Shown here piece by piece: positions 11,867 to 25,444 of a DNA stretch of 64,000 bases (positions are counted from its first letter, which is position 1; each line of letters starts with the position of its first letter). The notes below the pieces were generated by a model, which saw only the letters and a list, made by a program, of their open reading frames with translations, ran no database searches and was not told where the DNA came from. This stretch comes from Triops longicaudatus (Eukaryota; Arthropoda; Branchiopoda; Notostraca; Triopsidae): contig JAGQDJ010000084.1 of NCBI GenBank assembly GCA_022885665.1, forward strand, positions 124,001 through 188,000. The letters are read 5' to 3'. The position numbers were made by a program, and so were the translations under genes.

Positions 11867-14800
11867 TCAAGAGTTTATGTACTTGGCCCAGGTTTTAATC
11901 ATCGTCGCAGGCGGAGACAATAACACATTGACGTATGCGGTCAGTTTATGACATACACTGCCATCTAGGAAGTACCGGGCAAACCATTTGTAACGATCTA
12001 AGCCCGCGGGGTATTCCGTTTCAGTGACTGGTAACTGCCAATTCCGGCGGCCTATGTTTACGGAAAAACAAGACAACTTAGCAAATCATGAAACGTAACG
12101 TCAACGATGGATAATGTGGGCGAATAAATGGTAATAAATTACTTATATAGTTACTGGTAATACAAATAACACACCAAAACAGTAATAAATAATCTGTGCT
12201 ACATTTTTTTTTCATATTATATGCCAGCACAAATAACATTTACATAGTACTAAATACAAATATTAAGAAATAACGAAAAATATACACTAATAAACACAAA
12301 TAACGCTAATTTGCTCAAAAATGATGAAAATTTAAAAAAAATGTTTTAAAATACCGAAAGTGACGTTGCGATGGCAAACGACTTTGCCTTTAGCAGCATC
12401 GTAATGGGGTGGAGGCGTGTCTAAGGGTTCCGAGAAGGTACACAAGCTCGGACAGTAGATCGGAAGCCATTCAGGTTCGATGGCAGTGACACCACGGATG
12501 TACATTTTATTGGTTTCGAAGACTTCTTGGTAAACGACCCATTCGGGGATTTTGGAGCGCAGCAGCGAATTCTGGTGGAGGAAAACGGGTTCTTCCAAGT
12601 CTGAGGTGCGATAAGCGTACTTCCATTTGGCTTTGTCTTCCATTTCTTTCACCTCTTCGAAACCCACTTTGCGTGCTACACGGTCCGGCATACCACATAA
12701 TAGAATCTGGCGCAGCATTTTTGCCTATATTTGGAAAGGAAAGCCAAAATTAAGTAAGTAAATAAAAACTATGACAAGTAACATGAAGAAAAGAAAAAAA
12801 AAAGGAAACGAAATAACAAGTACTTTTATATATTTTTCACCTTTTAACCCTTTTACTATAGCCGATTATTCGATAAAAAGGGTTCGTTATAACGAGATTC
12901 TCACGCACGAAAAAAGAAGACATTGAAAATGACTTTCTGCGCACCTGAATCTCGGAAGGTGGCGCCATCTTAGGATCCACGGCCAAATTCAAGGACGGGA
13001 TGGCTACGTTGACTTCGTTTGTCAATTGCACGCGAAGTTTCCGTACTTCTCGCAGAGCTTTGCTCCTCAAACCGTTAGTTTCGCAAAATTCCAAACTGCC
13101 GCCTTCAAATTCCGCAGCGCCCACGGCTTTCAGGAGAACAATAGGATCTCCTAATAGGAAACTGTGCCCCGTCCCCGCCCACGCTCTCCTCGTCGCCTGC
13201 CACCTAGTGAACAAAAGAGCATTACGACACAAAACTAAATGATTTTCCGCCTATAACTTAAAATGTCATAACTAGTGTTCAATTTATGATTCGTTTAAAA
13301 CTGTACGATTTTTAGAACATTAAATTCCGATTAGATTCAATAAAAAAACACGCACATAAGTAAAAGCTACTCCAGGAATCACGTAAGCCGTATTCCTATC
13401 AGAAAATAAATGCGATGACCAGTCCTATCAACCGAACAATAAAAATTGGAACAATGCTGAAAATTTAAGAACAGAAACATGGACAAAGTGCAAGAATGTT
13501 AAAAGTGAGTGTAAATGGTATCCAGGATCGTAGCCCAGGCCTGAAGGAATAAATTACATAACAATTTACACTGTAATCTCGCTATTGCTACAAAAGCAAG
13601 CGATGAAGCGTGCAATGAGAAGACTAGATATTGAGCAATTTTGCAGAACAAACGCAAAGAATGCTCAAAAATTTTAATCTCCTTGTTATCCAGCGCCACC
13701 TACTAAACAAAAAGAACTCTAGCTATTTTTGACTGATTCTCAATTATTATTTGCTTTAGTTGGTCAACATTTAAACCGGATGCAATCAAGTTTACACTTA
13801 TAAAAGCAAACGACAAGAATTAAACGGCATGAAAACAATAGGGCTTGACCCCGAAATGGGAAAATGTCAAATGAAGCCAAATGTCGAAAAAATGCGTATG
13901 GTAAAACCCCTCTCAAATTCTCAACCCCGTCCCCACGAACCAAAATCCCCTGTGCCTTTGGTTGCTGTTAAAATATTTGTTTGGTCGGACTGGCAAGCAA
14001 AACGGCTATTATGAACAATAACTATTTAACACCAAGAATATCGTTACAACACACCCTTCTATAATAAACACTCAGTTACACTAGACGGATTTTAATGTCT
14101 CGAGATATGTAACAGTGAAAGAAATTGCCAAAAGCCACGAATATAACACAGTGTAGCTTCAATACGCCAAGGCAAATGCTGGCGTAAATTAACAACATAA
14201 GAATTAAATACGAATTACTTTGCCTGGAGTTCTCCTTTATGCCCAGCTCCATCTAAAGGCGTCTCCAGTAACAGCTCCGGAATCGACAATGCTGCTACCA
14301 TACTAATGGTAAAAGGCAACAGATTCTGTTGATGACTCAACGCCAACATTTTCGCAAATCTAGGCGCCACGGGAAACGCTGCCATAGCTTTACCCAACGG
14401 TGTAATCTTCGATGACCATTCGTCTAAAGAACAATAGGTAACGATTCATTTCTTGGCTATAGCATTTTTTCTTTCGCGAAATGAATCAACGAATATATGC
14501 AATCAAAGTAGCCATCAATAGGCCATGCTACAATGGTGTCCATTTTTAAGATATTATGTTTATGTTACTGTTTGAATACATTTATGTTCACACTACGTTA
14601 TGCTATGTTAATTTTGTCCTTTTTCTGAAAAATTCTGTGAAAAATTCTGAAAAACTATTATAAAAAAATATTTTGTGTTAAAGTTCGTATTATGTTTAAT
14701 TTTATGCGACATTCCGTTTTTTGTTTTGTTTTGATAGAAATCTCACGTTTTTTCGCCTCTTTCAAACGCAGGTTCTTCGCCGGTTCTTCCAAAGCGCCTA

Positions 14801-17800
14801 AAAGGATCAAACGCTCTTCGGCAGCTTGTAATTGTGCCAACTCGGGTGGCGATGGAAACGGGAAATTGACAACTTTCTGGATATCCATTGCTTTCATTTG
14901 CAGCACTAGATCATCGATCGGCCGACGTGCGATATCAGGCGGTGAAAACTTCTGAAATTCGTCCGTGAAAACTGCCGACGAGTACAATCTTCAAAGATGG
15001 TTAAAAAAGACAAATAAATCCACATTTAAAAAATAAACGATTATAGATAAGTAAGGTCATAAGAATATTAGTAAAATAAAACAAGGGAATAAGGAACCAT
15101 ACAAACAACGTCGGTTAATTTACTGATAATTGTTAAAATTTTTCAGTCAAACTGTACAAAAATGAATATCCAAACCTAAGACGAAGATTCATTTAGGTCA
15201 ATACAGAAACGGTAACGAGTTCAGTTTATATTACTTTAAAACGCGAAAGATATGTTATAAATAAGGTGATAAATAAAAGTAAACACGAGAGACAGGAAAA
15301 CTAACAATGCAATACGAAAAGAAGCTCAAAAAGCCTAGCTATAGTATTAAGAAATTGTATGTATGGTTCATTATAGTCACAGGCTAGCTTTTGTTCTAGC
15401 TTATTTAAATTTCCTTCGAAACGGTATAGTGCTCTTACCGGTAACAGTGGCCGGGTCCCGTTCGCCCAGCTCGTCCTGCTCTTTGATCAGCTGACGCTTG
15501 CGACGTCCACATGACCTGGAAGGCCGAGACGCCGGTCACTTTGTCGTACAATTTAGTTTTGGCCCGTCCAGCGTCTACGACGTAGCGAATGGACGGAATA
15601 GTCAATGAAGTTTCCGCCACATTGGTGGCCACGACGCACAAACGACTTCCTTCCGGTACCGGCTCAAACACCTTTACGAAAAAAAATAAGATACATAACA
15701 AAATTAAAAAAAAAATTGTAGCAAAACAAGAGAAACTGAATACAATGTCTCGAGATAAATTAAATATAAATTAAATAGTTGTAACGTTAGTGAATTGATT
15801 AGTATGATTTTTACCCATCTAACAGCGATAAATTGAATGATTAATTAAAAAATTAGAATAACAAATATCAGTAAATTAATCGGACACAATGCAAATTGAA
15901 TTCGAGGTCAATATTTCTTACTCGCCGTTGCTTGTGTGACGGGAGCAAGGAATACAACGGAAGAACGTACAAAGGCTGACCAGAGGCCACTCCTCCTCCC
16001 GTTTCGAGTTCTTCGTCACTAGGAACCACGCCCAAGTCACCGTTGTCAAGTTCTTCGTCGTCGATCTCGTATTCAACGTCTTCTTCAGGGGGCAAAACAG
16101 CGTAACTAAGACAAGAAAAATATACTTTTTACAGAAAAGCTTGTAATTTTAAGAAAATCTTAACGAGAAATACGCACGGTTGTAATGCCACAACCTGGCC
16201 GCTTAAGCGACCATAAAACGTAGGAGATAATGGTAAAGAGAAACGATCATGTCATGCAAACATAGCAAAACGATAAAAGTTGACAAATTTGAAATTCATG
16301 AGCAACTAAACGGCGCTGTAATTGAGTTCAAATGCGGTAAAATTTTCATTAAAAGAAAAAGGATTCAGAAAAATGGTCAGTTACTCTTTTCCTAAATTCA
16401 ATTCTGTGTAAGTCTTGCGCGGCCTGTATAAAATTACATCACATGTATAATACGTATATATTCACATAGTTTAGCTGTATAAAACTGCAAAAATAATACA
16501 ACGCATAAAAAATGAAATGTATCGAAATGTTTTACTTGTCTAGGTTAATATTGGGTAAAGGGACGTCCTGCTGTTGCTTGACAGCTTTTTTCTTTTTCTT
16601 CGTTTTAGTTTTAGACCCGCCAACTTCAAGTTCGTCGTTTATGACTTCCTCGCCATCTTCCTTCTCTTTCGCCTCCGTTTCCTCAGCTTTGGGATACGAC
16701 TTGAACCCAGCGTTGAAAGGAAACGTGCGCTGAAGTTTTCTCACCAAGGTATTCACCTCTTGTTGACCTACAAGACGTTAAAAAAGGCAAAACATTGAGA
16801 TAGATTTTACGTCATTTTTTCCAGGTATTTTCTTTCGTAAACTAATATTTATTTATTTTCTCCGTTTATTTTATTTACGTATTGACTTTTTGGTACTAAA
16901 AATTGCACAGCAATTATTAAGGTGACGAGAAATATTACCGGTTAAGAAGACGAGTATTCCTCCGTCAGGTAGCGTTCGATGAATTTTGCACACTTTGCGA
17001 TACGCTTCGTCGACGTAATCTTCCAGAGCTGTTCGTTTATTAAAATGAACTGTGACTGGAAATTGTCTGCTTTCCACCTATGAAGAACAATAATCAATTA
17101 GTTAAAATTTTGATTTTATTAAGCCATTACGGGAGCTAACTTCTGGATGATTGAAATGTAGTTGAATAAAGAACTATTAACGTAACAGTTATATTAGAGC
17201 ACGTACAAATGCTGCGCTGATGAATGAATGTTGATTTAGCCATTTATTGCCAATTCGAACAGTCTTTTGGCAAAACAAATACTGCAACGAACGAAACTCA
17301 CATCAAGAATTATTTTTCAGCAGATGGAGATACATGTAAGAATCATTAATGTTTAACACATTTTGTACTAACGCATACACTATTCAGATAAGTTGCTTAC
17401 TTGAATGACGGGAGGTTTGAATTTGAAAAGACGGGTATTTTCCGTAAAGTCTTCTACACGTAACGTAGCAGACATGATTATTAGTTTCAACGGATTTCGG
17501 CGCTTATTTCTTAACGGAACAATCCTGGAGAGCAAGCCGATCAAAATGTCCGTAAAGACACTCCTTTCGTGCGCTTCGTCTATGATGATCACCGAGTATT
17601 TTGTTAACAAGAAATCCTGTGGAAACACAAAAAAGGGAAAACTAATTTTCAGAACATTTCTTACACAGCATTACAGTGGTTACTTTCTAAATACTTTAAG
17701 TAAGTTTTTGAACAAAAAGCGAGACAAAAGAGTAAAAGTTGGGCTAATTTTAATTAGTTTACCTGTATTTTACTCGTAATCTATTCATTTTCAATTTTTT

Positions 17801-20760
17801 TTATAATAATACAATAAATTATTAAAAGCGGTCAAATGAATGGACTTCAGAAACCAGTGAATTGGCAGATATCTCCTTTTAATGAACGTCTGTCTAGAAA
17901 TTTTAAATACAAGATAAAACTTAGTGATCAACAAGCTTTTATACTATAATGACATTCCAATTCGACAAACGGGAATGCCGCTTTAGTAAGCATAACCCAA
18001 TCAAACATAAATTAACTTAGAAACCCAATTTAAATAACTCTAACTTAATATAACTAAATTAACCTAAATTAAATCCGCTTACTATAACAAACCTTATCTT
18101 ATTAACCTAAATGTATCACATCTTAATCAAATTGGAATAAAATAATTAAACTAAATAATCTAAATAACTGGGCTAAGCTCAACAAGACTACTGAACTTAA
18201 TGAACATAACTAACCCAAATTAATTCATCTACACTATCTTACCCTAATTAAACTTACATTGATTCACTTAATCTATCCAGACTAATCTAAATCAAACGAG
18301 CTTAATCGACCTAACCTACCAAGCCTAACTTAACCTAACTTTGCCAACCTAAAATAGCCTAAATAACTTAGCTAGCCTTTCTTAACTAATCTAACCACCT
18401 AACTAAGAACTGATTCAGAAAAAAATTATAAAAGAGTCATGGAAGAAAACATAGCGCTAATGCAGTGCTTCTCAACAGTGGGTAAATTACCCAAAATAGG
18501 GTAAAAGCCGGTTGTATTTGGCTAACGGAGTCCACCTGAAGAAAACTGAAATTAAAATTTCTTAATATTCGTTTATGAGAAGATCTTTTTCCAGAACGAA
18601 CTGAACGTTAAAATAAGTTTTTAGTCTACCAAGCAATTTAGTTGTGCTTGCCCTTTAAGTATTCCCGTTTGAGGGCTACGTGTTACCTAAGCAAGGTAAG
18701 AGGGAATTATGTATTCAAACGGTTCAGGCTCTTTTACCCAAACTACTCAAAATTTTTATATCAATTTCTGACAGTAAAGTTACCTATAGTAGTCATTATA
18801 GCGCACCAACAATACACGTTAAAGAACGTTCTTAGCAAATCTGAAACAAACGAGTTCGATGTTTTTAGCGAAAGATTTTTTGAAACTTAATTTTAAGTGT
18901 ATATTTAGACAGATTTTAACTAATGTCTTGATCAAAACGTAAGTTATACCTTCCAGTTAGTACTGGAATAATCATCTGAGAAGTTTAGACAATTTCCACA
19001 GGCTGTAACTATAATTAATTAAAAAATTCCGCCTTTTGTTCTTGTTAAAAAAATACCTTTAGAACGGCTCTAACGAACCTTCAAGTCAAATTATCGAATG
19101 ACTCGCTTCCCAAATAAGCTGAAATGTGAGGTTTTTCTAATATTTTCACTCAACGAATTATCTTCAAAATTCTTGACGTTCTGCACAAGATGTTAAGGTC
19201 CAAAATTCTACTTCTGAAAACTTAAAATGTTTAGTATTTTTTCGAAAGCGCCTGAGTCACTTGGCGTATGATTCCTTTATCGTTCAATTAGGTACGCAAT
19301 ATTCTTAACCATGATTCTCGTTTTACTATTTTAATTCCGAACACAATTTGTGTTGGGTAATGAAGGCTTTCTGACAGAGGATTCTGGGAAATGGGCGAAA
19401 ACTATCGAGAAGCACTGCGCTAATGCAATTTATTTTCCTTTTAAAACCAAACAATGAAAAACCTGAGTTGAAACTTCTTTTCAATTTGTTTGACATGGCG
19501 TTTAAACAACAAGTTTGCAATTCTCACGAGCACACATTTGCTCGAAGAAAAATGTTTTACCAAAGCTATTGCGAAACCTAAAAGGCTCAGGTGATAGAAT
19601 TAGAAAACTTAATGAATTTAATTAGGAAACGATCAAGTTCAAGCCCTTGTGCAAGTGCACTCTTTACAATTTCAATCTCGCTGATTTTTATTACGAATTG
19701 ACATCTAGTGAATGAGCACCAGCAATTCATTACCGCCTGCAATTCAAATTAAATGATTGTTAGATCTGAAATCTAGTCAAATTCTAGTGAAAATAAAAAT
19801 TCTAGCCTTCTAGTCCAATGTGAAATCAAACTGAACGGTTCAAGGCTTTATTGAATTGATTTCTTGAACCTAGAAACGAGTTCAACTGTGCTGAAGTTTT
19901 TAAGAATGCTTTGAACTGACTTCGATTTTTAAGAACGGAGTTTGCTGACTCATAAAATTGCTTTGGGCTGGATATAAACTTGACTTCTTTAATATGCCCT
20001 TATTTGGTGCAGAGTGAAGAAAGTGCTAAGATTAAGTAAAGTCTAAAACAATGCATTAGGAATTACTTTTTGAACTTCTTTAAGCAGCACACCATCCGTC
20101 ATGAACTTGATTCGCGTTTTGTCCGTGGTATTGCCTTCAAACCTAATTTGATAGGCCACTTCTGAGTCGTTCAGGTTCATTTCTTCGGCCACACGCTGAG
20201 CCATGGACGTTGCAGCCACTCGACGGGGTTCCGTAATGCCAATCATCTTGCCGTTCCTTTCAAACAACACAAAAATTACCTTCTTTTTAACGCTACAGCT
20301 CAACTTTTGCTTTAAAATTCAATACAATCACGATAATATTTTCCGCTCTGTTACGCTAAGCCGAAGCAATCTATGCTAAAAGTACGCAAGAAAATAAAAC
20401 GGTTAAAAATTAATGCCAACAACGTTAAACAATAGCCAAAAAAATATTTTATAAAAAAGTTTGATTGCATGAGTACAGCTCATTGCCTTACACAAATGCT
20501 AACTCAAAAATGGACTATTTTATGTTATAAAAACAAAGCGATACACGGCAAACAAATAACAAGAAAATAACACGGCAAACGGCGAAAGCCTACGCCGTTT
20601 CTCAAATAAAAAAATTTCCCGAGATATATATGATAGAACTGAAAGATAATAACAGGGACAATAAGCATGATGAGCCTATGAGTTTGTAATCAAGGACTGC
20701 GGCAATATAAAATACGACGACTGGCAGAAGCTTGAATAGTTAAACAAGAAATATGGTAGA

Positions 20761-20817
<57 letters not shown>

Positions 20818-23508
20818 CAGAAACAAGAAGAATTACTCAGCGTAGCCAGCTTCGTATAAGAACTGCGGAACTTGGGTCGTTTTGCCGCTACCGGTTTCAC
20901 CAGCCAAAATGACAATCGAATTCGCGCGAATGGTTTCCATGATCACTTGCTCTTCTGCCAAGATCGGAAGTTTCAAACGAGCAGCCTGAATTTCAGGTTT
21001 ACGATTCACAGGCACGAAGACAGCTGGTTTAGGATCCTTCGGAGCTTCTTTGCTAATTGTTTTTGCCGTTTTTGCATTATCTTCGGTTGCTTTTGATGAC
21101 TGTTTGCTTTTACAAGCTTCTGGTGACTGATTTTCGGCTTCTGGATCTGTTTTTTCTTCTAGTTCCAAGGTTTTGGCTTCTTCTTTTACTATTTCTGGGC
21201 TATCTTGTTCGTCTTCCACTTCTTCTTCAGCATCACTTTCCGATTCTGAATCTGAATCCTGTGTGAAGTTTTTTTTTTTAAAAAAATGTTTAATATAAAG
21301 TCAGGGTTGCAAACCTTAATTACTGGGTTTGTTTATATAAGAGGAAAAGACAAGAAAACTAAAATCTACCTTAACTGAACCCAACTTTCCTAGCATAACT
21401 TGGTCAACCTAGCCTAAGTAAACTAAACTAAGTTATCTACCTAAGCTTAACCTACGTTATCTAGCCTAGTTGAGCTACATTAAATTTAACTAACATAACC
21501 TAAATTAGTAGCTAAAGTGACCTTAATTAATTCAACTAACTTTACCTAACTTAACTGCTTTATCATAACCTTGCCTAACTAAACTAAACTAAGAGTTATT
21601 AACTTCATTTAACCTAGCTTGGTAAGCTTAACCCCAACTTAACTGATTTATGCTAACAAACTTAACTCACCAGTTTAACATCAATTAACTAAGCTTGTAC
21701 AATCTACATTATCTATTCCAGCCACACACTAATTCTAACTTTAGTTTACTTAACGTATTAAACCTAACTTAACGAATCAAACCAAACCCGAATTATTAGA
21801 TGGAAATCCGACCAACTTAAAGGTTTGAATGCAGTGGAACCTACTTAATTGCATAAACCATAATTGCATAACCCATTTTATTGCATACTGAGCTTACGGT
21901 CCTGTTGTAGTACCATTCAGTACCTCCAACTTCGTGTTATTTCATGCTAAGCCTAAAATCCTACTCGTTACCCGGTCCAGAGCTCACGTAATTAAGTTGG
22001 TTCCACCGTATAAACTGTATAACTGACTTAAATATTTCATAACCTTAATACACTTATTTTAGTTAACTTTATATTCCTTACTAACTTAACACGACGCAAT
22101 CTAGCCTTAGTTAAACTAACCTAACCTAATAACCTAACTTAATTATCTCGTTTTTCTACCTTGTTCTTTTTCGCTGTCATTTTCCGATTCAGAATCTGAA
22201 TACTGCAGTCAGTACAGCACTTAACAGAAAATTTCTGAACTGCAATCTTAAATACAAGACATGAATCACGAGGAAGTCTATGTTTTACTAGAAAATACAA
22301 AACTACCCACAACAGAAGGAAAAAATAGAAAAATACCTCATAACTAAGCTCATTTAATTGTTTTTCTTTCTTTCTAAAGTAATCTCAAGCCATGTTTGGA
22401 GTCATATATAACTAAATAAAGAAATTTAAAAAATCTTTAAGTGCCAAAAGTCTAGCAGACATTATTTGATCAAATTAATCAGTAAAATGAATTGACAATA
22501 AATAAAATACGTTAATGAGTGTAAAGAAAACGTAAGAGCTTTAACGAGGAATTCATTACATCAAAGCCGATAACATTAGGGTCCTTTTGCTTGTCTTGCT
22601 CTCCGAGCGCTTCGTCGTCTTCGAGTTGGGCTTTTCTGCGTTTACGGGCAAAACCAGCCACACTGCTAACGCGAACGTAAGCGCCTGGCTCATGTAAGCT
22701 TTCTGAAGATAACTGAGTAGTAGATTCTTCAATGAAATGTCTCTTCAGTCCTTTGGTTTGCATAGAAGCCAAAGAGGTGAGTAACGCCATCTCGGATTCA
22801 GACGCCTGGACTTGCGCTAGTGATTCCAGCAGATCAGCTCTCTAGATAAATTCAGAAAGAAAATGACTCTAAATATACTCACGACAAAGTGGAAAAGATG
22901 ACACGCGAAAATTATTTAAAAGTTATACTTTAAATGTTATACGTTATAGTCAGCTTAATTATGTATATATATACATATATTGGTAATTACATATTTATTG
23001 GTAATTAAGCTGATAATTTAATCTAGGCTTAATATAAAAGTAGGGTTTCATAAATTGCAACATATTTAATTTTCTGTAATACACTACAGAATTTGATAAC
23101 TTGATGTTTAGAGACGACCTTGTTTAATTTACGGACAATTTAAATTTAATTTCATACTTACATTCGCTTTCTTATCTTTGAGTTCCACGATCTTTTCCAG
23201 CTTTTTGCGCTGTTTCTTGGACAAAATGCGGCCATGACCATCGGGCTTATCTTTAATAATCTTAGCTTTCCTCTTTTTGCTAGGTAACAACAATGCATTG
23301 CTCTCGTCGTATTTAGTAGTCTTTGTTTCGGGCAATTCCAACTGTACCTATTGTTTTTCAATGGGAAAGTAATAGTTTAAGACTTTTTCAATTGTTTAAA
23401 GAAAACGAAAGAATGCAAAAGGCTCACGTTCTTAATGGCAGTATTGTCTACTTCTGTTTTAACCACTTGTCGGGCTTTCCAATTATATCCTTTCTTTAGA
23501 CGACCCAT
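11867..23508 (-). CDS. DHX37: DEAH-box RNA helicase DHX37 (yeast Dhr1, fly kurz)
   Basis: Fifteen exons in transcript order: 23428-23508, 23162-23347, 22560-22841, 20837-21258, 20067-20256, 17401-17616, 16939-17077, 16536-16767, 15922-16105, 15439-15671, 14747-14988, 14219-14423, 12945-13203, 12355-12724, 11867-12051. All phases agree; product 1141 residues (human 1157). A lysine-rich and acidic N-terminal region precedes two RecA domains: GETGSGKT (303-310), DEAH (400-403), SAT (436-438), TNVAETS (660-666), QRAGRAGR (707-714). Winged-helix, ratchet and OB-fold regions follow, ending in WAKYINS, about 30 residues short of human. In the family it releases U3 snoRNA from pre-40S particles in the nucleolus. 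An acidic/lysine-rich insert (about 550-600) sits between the RecA2 strands, as in human DHX37. Introns hold TTAGG-like arrays, a MITE and two decayed exon copies. Possible 5' partner NXT1 is head to head, 870 bp away. Confidence 0.95.
13675..13715 (-). pseudogene. Decayed copy of the start of DHX37 exon 13
   Basis: On the plus strand, 13675-13715 parallels 13185-13220, the acceptor and first codons of exon 13: both have TCTCCT-CGT/TGT, then GCCACCTA, then AACAAAA. On the sense strand the acceptor TAG and the same phase are kept (W-x-x-T-R-R type peptide), but the frame soon reaches a stop. Likely relic of a local exon duplication. Confidence 0.5.
18000..18400 (-). repeat. CCTAA-polarity degenerate array (DHX37 intron 5)
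   Basis: Plus strand reads repeated AACCTAACTTAACC variants, i.e. TTAGG units on the sense strand of DHX37. The intron (17617-20066) is the gene's longest and holds nothing else I recognise. Confidence 0.7.
20763..20816. repeat. (AAT)n microsatellite in DHX37 intron 4
   Basis: About 17 uninterrupted AAT/TAA units, some 20 bases past the donor of exon 4 (sense strand ATT). Length is likely variable between individuals. Confidence 0.95.
21360..22145 (-). repeat. CCTAA-polarity degenerate array (DHX37 intron 3), split by a MITE
   Basis: AACCTAACTTAA-type units fill 21360-21790 and resume at 22020-22145. The interruption at 21832-22007 is a separate short element, so the array is older than that insertion. 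Confidence 0.7.
21832..22007. mobile_element. MITE with pogo-like terminal inverted repeats
   Basis: The left end CAGTGGAACCTACTTAATTG and the reverse complement of the right end (CGGTGGAACCAACTTAATTA) match at 17 of 20 places. About 176 bp, inside a TTAGG-like array, with TA directly right of the element. CAGTGGAACCT ends are typical of pogo/Tigger-type non-autonomous elements. Confidence 0.6.
22160..22202 (-). pseudogene. Exon-like copy of the acidic start of DHX37 exon 4
   Basis: The sense strand reads CTGCAG, then TATTCAGATTCTGAATCGG and on to GAACAAG|GTAG. This mirrors the true exon 4 start (GATTCAGATTCAGAATCGG at 21258 downward) and its later GAACAAG. It keeps an AG acceptor and a GT donor, but at 43 nt it would shift frame between exons 3 and 4. 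Probably a decayed duplicate, or an alternative exon causing nonsense-mediated decay. Confidence 0.55.
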
Positions 23509-24377
23509 TTTAGTGAGTAATTTCTCTGCAACACAAACTACACGTGGGTAGCTTTACACGCGCTTCGGAGGCGGGACTCAAGTAGCGAACCGCGTTACGA
23601 TACGAGAACCTCGAACTTCACTGACTAACAATCACCATGCACAAGGAACCTAATCCATTCCTGGATTATTCATTCGTACAATATGGGACAAAGCGGGACA
23701 AAAGTCCTATCACAAGATTTCGACTTCGCTACAATCAGTGGAAAACGAAAAATAAACTATTTCAGTTTTTGACCAGCAATCTGACCGCGTCTATCCAACA
23801 GTTAACAGTATCCGAACCTTTAAGTATTACTTGTACTATTTCCCCATGAAATCCAACTCTCCTAGTTTAAGTAGCAGCTTGTTTATCGGTAGTGAATTGG
23901 CATGACTATTTTAGGTCCAGCGTTAAAAGTACAGCGGAGTCTTTCTTTTCCCATGAACGGTGGAGGAGGGTTGACACAATAGTAACATTTCGAGCTTTGT
24001 CAGTTTTTTTTTCTCGCAACACGAACTTAAGCAACCGTTGGGTGCAGGTGTACCTTTGCTCTATTAAGTCTCTGTATGCTTCTTAAAAATGTATAACAAT
24101 ATAAACCTAGTCTTTAAACTAGGATGACAGGGAATTCAGCGAATAGCAAAAAAATAGATTTTTTTGCCGCTAAGAGATTTTGGTCTCAAAAATTTCGACC
24201 GCGAGTACACAAATCGCGAATATACGCAACCAGAAATAAGGACATTTGGCTGTGCTGCAACTTTAATAACTGTAGACGCCACCTATGATCCAGAAAGGAA
24301 ATGCGCACAACATCTGCTTGGCAAAAGCATCTACTAGCCTGTAGCTTTTGTTTACAGCCACGCTTTCAAATCAAAAC
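23509..24377. promoter_or_regulatory. Divergent intergenic region of DHX37 and NXT1
   Basis: 870 bp between the two start codons of divergent genes, so it must hold both promoters unless distal ones exist. A GC-richer patch sits by the DHX37 side (23550-23600). No clear TATA box. Short plus-strand open frames (23637-23849, 23892-24086) have no family likeness. Confidence 0.5.
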
Positions 24378-25081
24378 ATGGCTTTGCTCAATGTAAGGAA
24401 ATACATTAAAATAAATATTGTTAACTTAAAATTTGTTCTCAGGATAAGAAAGCTCGCATTGACCAGGCCTGCAGCACGGGCGAAGAATTTACCAAATTGT
24501 ATTACGAGTGCCTTGATAAACGAAGAAACGTAGGCATTATTCAGATACAATTATTTAAGACCTTTTTTAACAAAAACTCGCTTTTTCGTTAATACATTTC
24601 GTACTGTTTATTTCTTCAGCTTTTGGCTAAGCTTTACCTAGAAAGTGGCATCTTAGTTTGGAACGGCCATGTGTCAACTGGCAACACCGAAATCCAGAAA
24701 TTTATTGAAACACTCCCTGCCAGCGTTCACGACATTATTACATTGGATGCACAACCGGTCCTAGGTTTGTTTCTTCGCCGTCTGCAACTTCTTCTTGTTT
24801 GTGAAGTTCAGTTTTTGTGTCATTTTTTTTTTTCTCTCCCGTACATGCGTATTTTTCATTTCTGTGTTCTCTACTGTATATTTGAGGAAGTTTTAGAGTT
24901 TTTATTTATTTCAGACGATGCGGTCCAGAATCAGTCCACAGTGCTAATTTCCTGCTTCGGCTCCGTAGCTTTCGGCAACCAACCTTCCAAGAACTTCACG
25001 CAGAACTTCGTCGTCACTGCCCAAGGCGACAAATGGAAAGTCGTGTCCGACACTTTCCGTTTTGACGAAATTTTGCCTTGA
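24378..25081 (+). CDS. NXT1: NTF2-related export protein (NXT1/p15)
   Basis: Four exons: 24378-24392, 24443-24529, 24620-24764, 24915-25081. Phases agree and give 137 residues (human NXT1 140). It is a single NTF2-like fold with family landmarks: DQACSTGEEFTKLYYECLDK helix, LYLESGILVWNGHVSTG, LDAQPV, NFTQNFVVTAQ and a final WKVVSDTFRFDEILP. NXT1 pairs with NXF1 (TAP) to move mRNPs through nuclear pores. The first coding exon holds only 15 nt (MALLN); the aligned human N-terminus (MASVDFKTYVDQAC) supports it. NXT2-type paralogues cannot be told apart by sequence alone. An AATAAA lies at 25224-25229, and PAN3 ends tail to tail 364 bp beyond the stop. Confidence 0.93.
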
Positions 25082-25223
25082 ATGCACTGACTGTTCAGTA
25101 AACCCGTCTCCTATTTTTGAATACTAACTTGAATACAGTGAACTCCTATACTAAGAAAACAAGGAAATTTCGAATTTTGTAACTTTTTATTACCAATTTT
25201 TTTTATTTTATTTTTTCCTAAGC

Positions 25224-25229
25224 AATAAA
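25224..25229 (+). terminator. NXT1 polyadenylation signal AATAAA
   Basis: First AATAAA after the NXT1 stop, 143 bases downstream, in T-rich sequence. Confidence 0.6.
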
Positions 25230-25309
25230 TGACACTTTTTAAGAGTTTCAAATATTTTTTAAGAAACCATTCCATATCCCTAAGCCTTTGTAGATTTTTT
25301 TTCCTTTAA

Positions 25310-25315
25310 TTTATT
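25310..25315 (-). terminator. PAN3 polyadenylation signal AATAAA
   Basis: TTTATT on the plus strand, 130 bases past the PAN3 stop. It lies only 81 bases from the opposite NXT1 signal, so the two 3' ends nearly meet. Confidence 0.5.
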
Positions 25316-25444
25316 CTTGTCGTTTCCGGGAATAGAAACAAGGAACCTTAACAAAAGATTAAGGTTCTAGTAAAATCTCGAATCTCCCACCCTTTCTTTT
25401 TTTTTTTTTTTTTACTTATTCACTATCCGAGAGTTTTTCTAACT

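Noticed and set aside
13829..14014. Plus-strand open frame in a DHX37 intron
   Set aside because: Intronic, no family likeness; probably chance or a repeat fragment.
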